Assembly: GCA_028282865.1 (NCBI GenBank)
Contig: JANQHA010000574.1
Location: forward strand, 1-6,381
Reading direction: 5' to 3'
DNA: 6,381 nucleotides
DNA from: Oligoflexales bacterium
Lineage (GTDB): Bacteria > Bdellovibrionota_B > Oligoflexia > Oligoflexales > CACXFL01
Shown: piece after piece, positions 5,451-6,381 of the stretch
Numbering within the stretch: position 1 is the stretch's first letter
How the letters are laid out: every line of letters starts with the position of its first letter
Position numbers and translations under genes: made by a program
The notes under the pieces: model-generated
What the model was told of the DNA's origin: nothing
The model's database searches: none
The model's input: only the letters and a program-made list of their open reading frames with translations

Positions 5451-6294
5451 ACTTAATGACTTTTTCAAAAATGCATCAAGGGTCCCCGAATTACCCATTT
5501 TCAAACACCTAAGTCCGGCAGCTGACATTTTCCCTGGTCATAACGACTTGTTAGGCTTTAAAAAAGCGCAGGAACTGGCTCTTCAAGCTGCTTTAGAAAT
5601 TGCCAGGCATATAGAGGAGGGCTGGAGTGAGAGGAAAACCGCCGAGCTTCTTAATACCTGGCTTCTAGACAACGGAGTGAAGTCATTTTTTCATTACGCC
5701 TATGTTTGGTTCGGTGAGAGAACCAGGTTTAGCGGGATTAGGAGAACTCGTTATAAAGAGTTCATGCCAACTGACCGAGTGCTTCTTGAGAACGAGGTAT
5801 TCATACTCGATGTCGCTCCGATCGTGGATGGATATATTTGTGATATCGGCTACACCAGCATACTAGGTAAAGACCCCGTTTTTAATCAAGCGCAAGATTT
5901 TCTGTCAGACTTAAAAGCTCAGATACCATCGATGTTTAAAACTGAGCCAAACGGCGAGAACATATGGAGAAAAGTTAATCAAGATATTCTGGACGCAGGC
6001 TATGATAATATACATGCCTTATACCCATTCAGCGTCTTGGGACATCGAATTTACAAAACTAAGCAAACTTCTATACCAGCAGCGAAGTTCCTCAACTTTG
6101 GGGGCCAATCTTACTGGAACCTGTTGTCAAGAGGGCTTTTTGGCCAGCTGCTAAATGCTCAATACGATGGCAGTCTAAAAGGACTATGGGCAATCGAGCC
6201 TCATATTGGCACCCCTGATTTTGGAGCAAAGTTTGAAGAAATCCTAGTTGTAGATGATGGCGACGTTTACTGGTTAGGTGAAAGGGATTTATAA
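5434..6294 (+). CDS. Divergent M24-family metallohydrolase (Xaa-Pro aminopeptidase/creatinase-like)
   Basis: With the start at 5434 the product has 286 residues, chosen because GGAGG at 5420-5424 serves this ATG; the frame extends to 5410. It consists of the catalytic 'pita-bread' domain of M24 enzymes without the extra N-terminal domain of aminopeptidase P. The five metal ligands can be assigned: Asp126 (ILDVAP), Asp137 (ICDIGY), His204 (LGHRIY), Glu255 (AIEPHIG) and Glu268 (FEEILVV, followed by DDGD). Normal M24 peptidases read GHGIG and then HExP. Here the text is GHRIYK, and no HExP His follows where the second catalytic His is expected. About 50 residues, including a Tyr/Trp/Leu-rich segment (223-240), lie between His204 and Glu255. 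The fold and metal site are therefore supported, but ordinary peptidase activity is doubtful. It overlaps the hydrolase gene by 17 bases and the SDR gene follows after 2 bases, so it belongs to the same pathway operon. Its substrate is unknown. Confidence 0.82.
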   Translation: MEMGHKLNDFFKNASRVPELPIFKHLSPAADIFPGHNDLLGFKKAQELALQAALEIARHIEEGWSERKTAELLNTWLLDNGVKSFFHYAYVWFGERTRFSGIRRTRYKEFMPTDRVLLENEVFILDVAPIVDGYICDIGYTSILGKDPVFNQAQDFLSDLKAQIPSMFKTEPNGENIWRKVNQDILDAGYDNIHALYPFSVLGHRIYKTKQTSIPAAKFLNFGGQSYWNLLSRGLFGQLLNAQYDGSLKGLWAIEPHIGTPDFGAKFEEILVVDDGDVYWLGERDL

Positions 6295-6296
6295 AA

Positions 6297-6381
6297 ATGA
6301 ACCCAGCTGGAAAAAACATTGTCATTACTGGTTCCGGAGACGGCATCGGGCGAGCATTATGTCTGGAGCTTGCTTCAAAAT
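6297..6381 (+). CDS. Short-chain dehydrogenase/reductase (SDR), N-terminal fragment cut by window end
   Basis: ATG 6297 opens a frame running off the right edge with 28 visible residues. It contains the Rossmann-fold cofactor motif TGSGDGIG (11-18), preceded by a beta strand (KNIVI) and followed by the helix start RALCLELASK, which is the standard N-terminus of an NAD(P)-dependent SDR. AGGGA at 6283-6287 lies nine bases upstream and overlaps the end of the M24 gene, whose stop is two bases before this start. It should oxidise or reduce an alcohol/ketone in the same pathway as the upstream oxygenase and hydrolase. Catalytic Ser-Tyr-Lys residues and substrate class lie beyond the window. Confidence 0.88.
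   Translation, partial: MNPAGKNIVITGSGDGIGRALCLELASK

Noticed and set aside
3524..6346. Minus-strand open frames at 3524-3727, 4248-4439, 4720-4926 and 6092-6346
   Set aside because: They lie opposite the four well-supported operon genes and have no recognisable features of their own.

Overview
This is an AT-rich bacterial chromosomal window. Genes use Shine-Dalgarno starts, intergenic gaps are short, and there are genes on both strands. The taxon cannot be fixed from the sequence. A short, 450-residue glucose-6-phosphate isomerase (pgi), a RAYT-type Y1 transposase and a Sec-type signal peptide would fit a low-GC Gram-negative such as a bdellovibrionotal/oligoflexial bacterium or a marine gammaproteobacterium, but this is a weak inference. 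No rRNA, tRNA, CRISPR array or prophage genes were seen.

Left part (1-1119, + strand). The window opens inside an unrecognised acidic reading frame that ends at 315. A small exported orphan protein with four cysteines after its signal peptide follows (423-914). Next is a 34-residue single-span membrane protein with its own Shine-Dalgarno (1015-1119). Its stop lies only 10 bases from the end of the convergent pgi gene.

Middle part (1130-3534). pgi is on the minus strand and its catalytic residues appear intact. Its N-terminus carries a perfect 15-bp in-frame tandem duplication. Across a 110-bp divergent spacer lies a plus-strand HUH/Y1 transposase-like gene of the REP-associated tyrosine transposase (RAYT) type. 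It is followed by a conspicuous 88-base inverted-repeat element (3310-3397), a candidate palindromic substrate or non-autonomous element.

Right part (3535-6381, + strand). This is a tight operon of four genes, with overlaps of 16 and 17 bases and then a 2-base gap: an AurF-like diiron oxygenase, an epoxide-hydrolase-like alpha/beta hydrolase with an Asp nucleophile, a divergent M24 'pita-bread' metallohydrolase and a short-chain dehydrogenase/reductase (SDR) cut by the window end. The order suggests an oxidative small-molecule pathway: O2-dependent oxygenation, then hydrolysis of an epoxide or related intermediate, then redox of the resulting alcohol or ketone, with the M24 protein acting on an amide, peptide or related substrate. 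The substrate is unknown. This operon is the most interesting part of the window.
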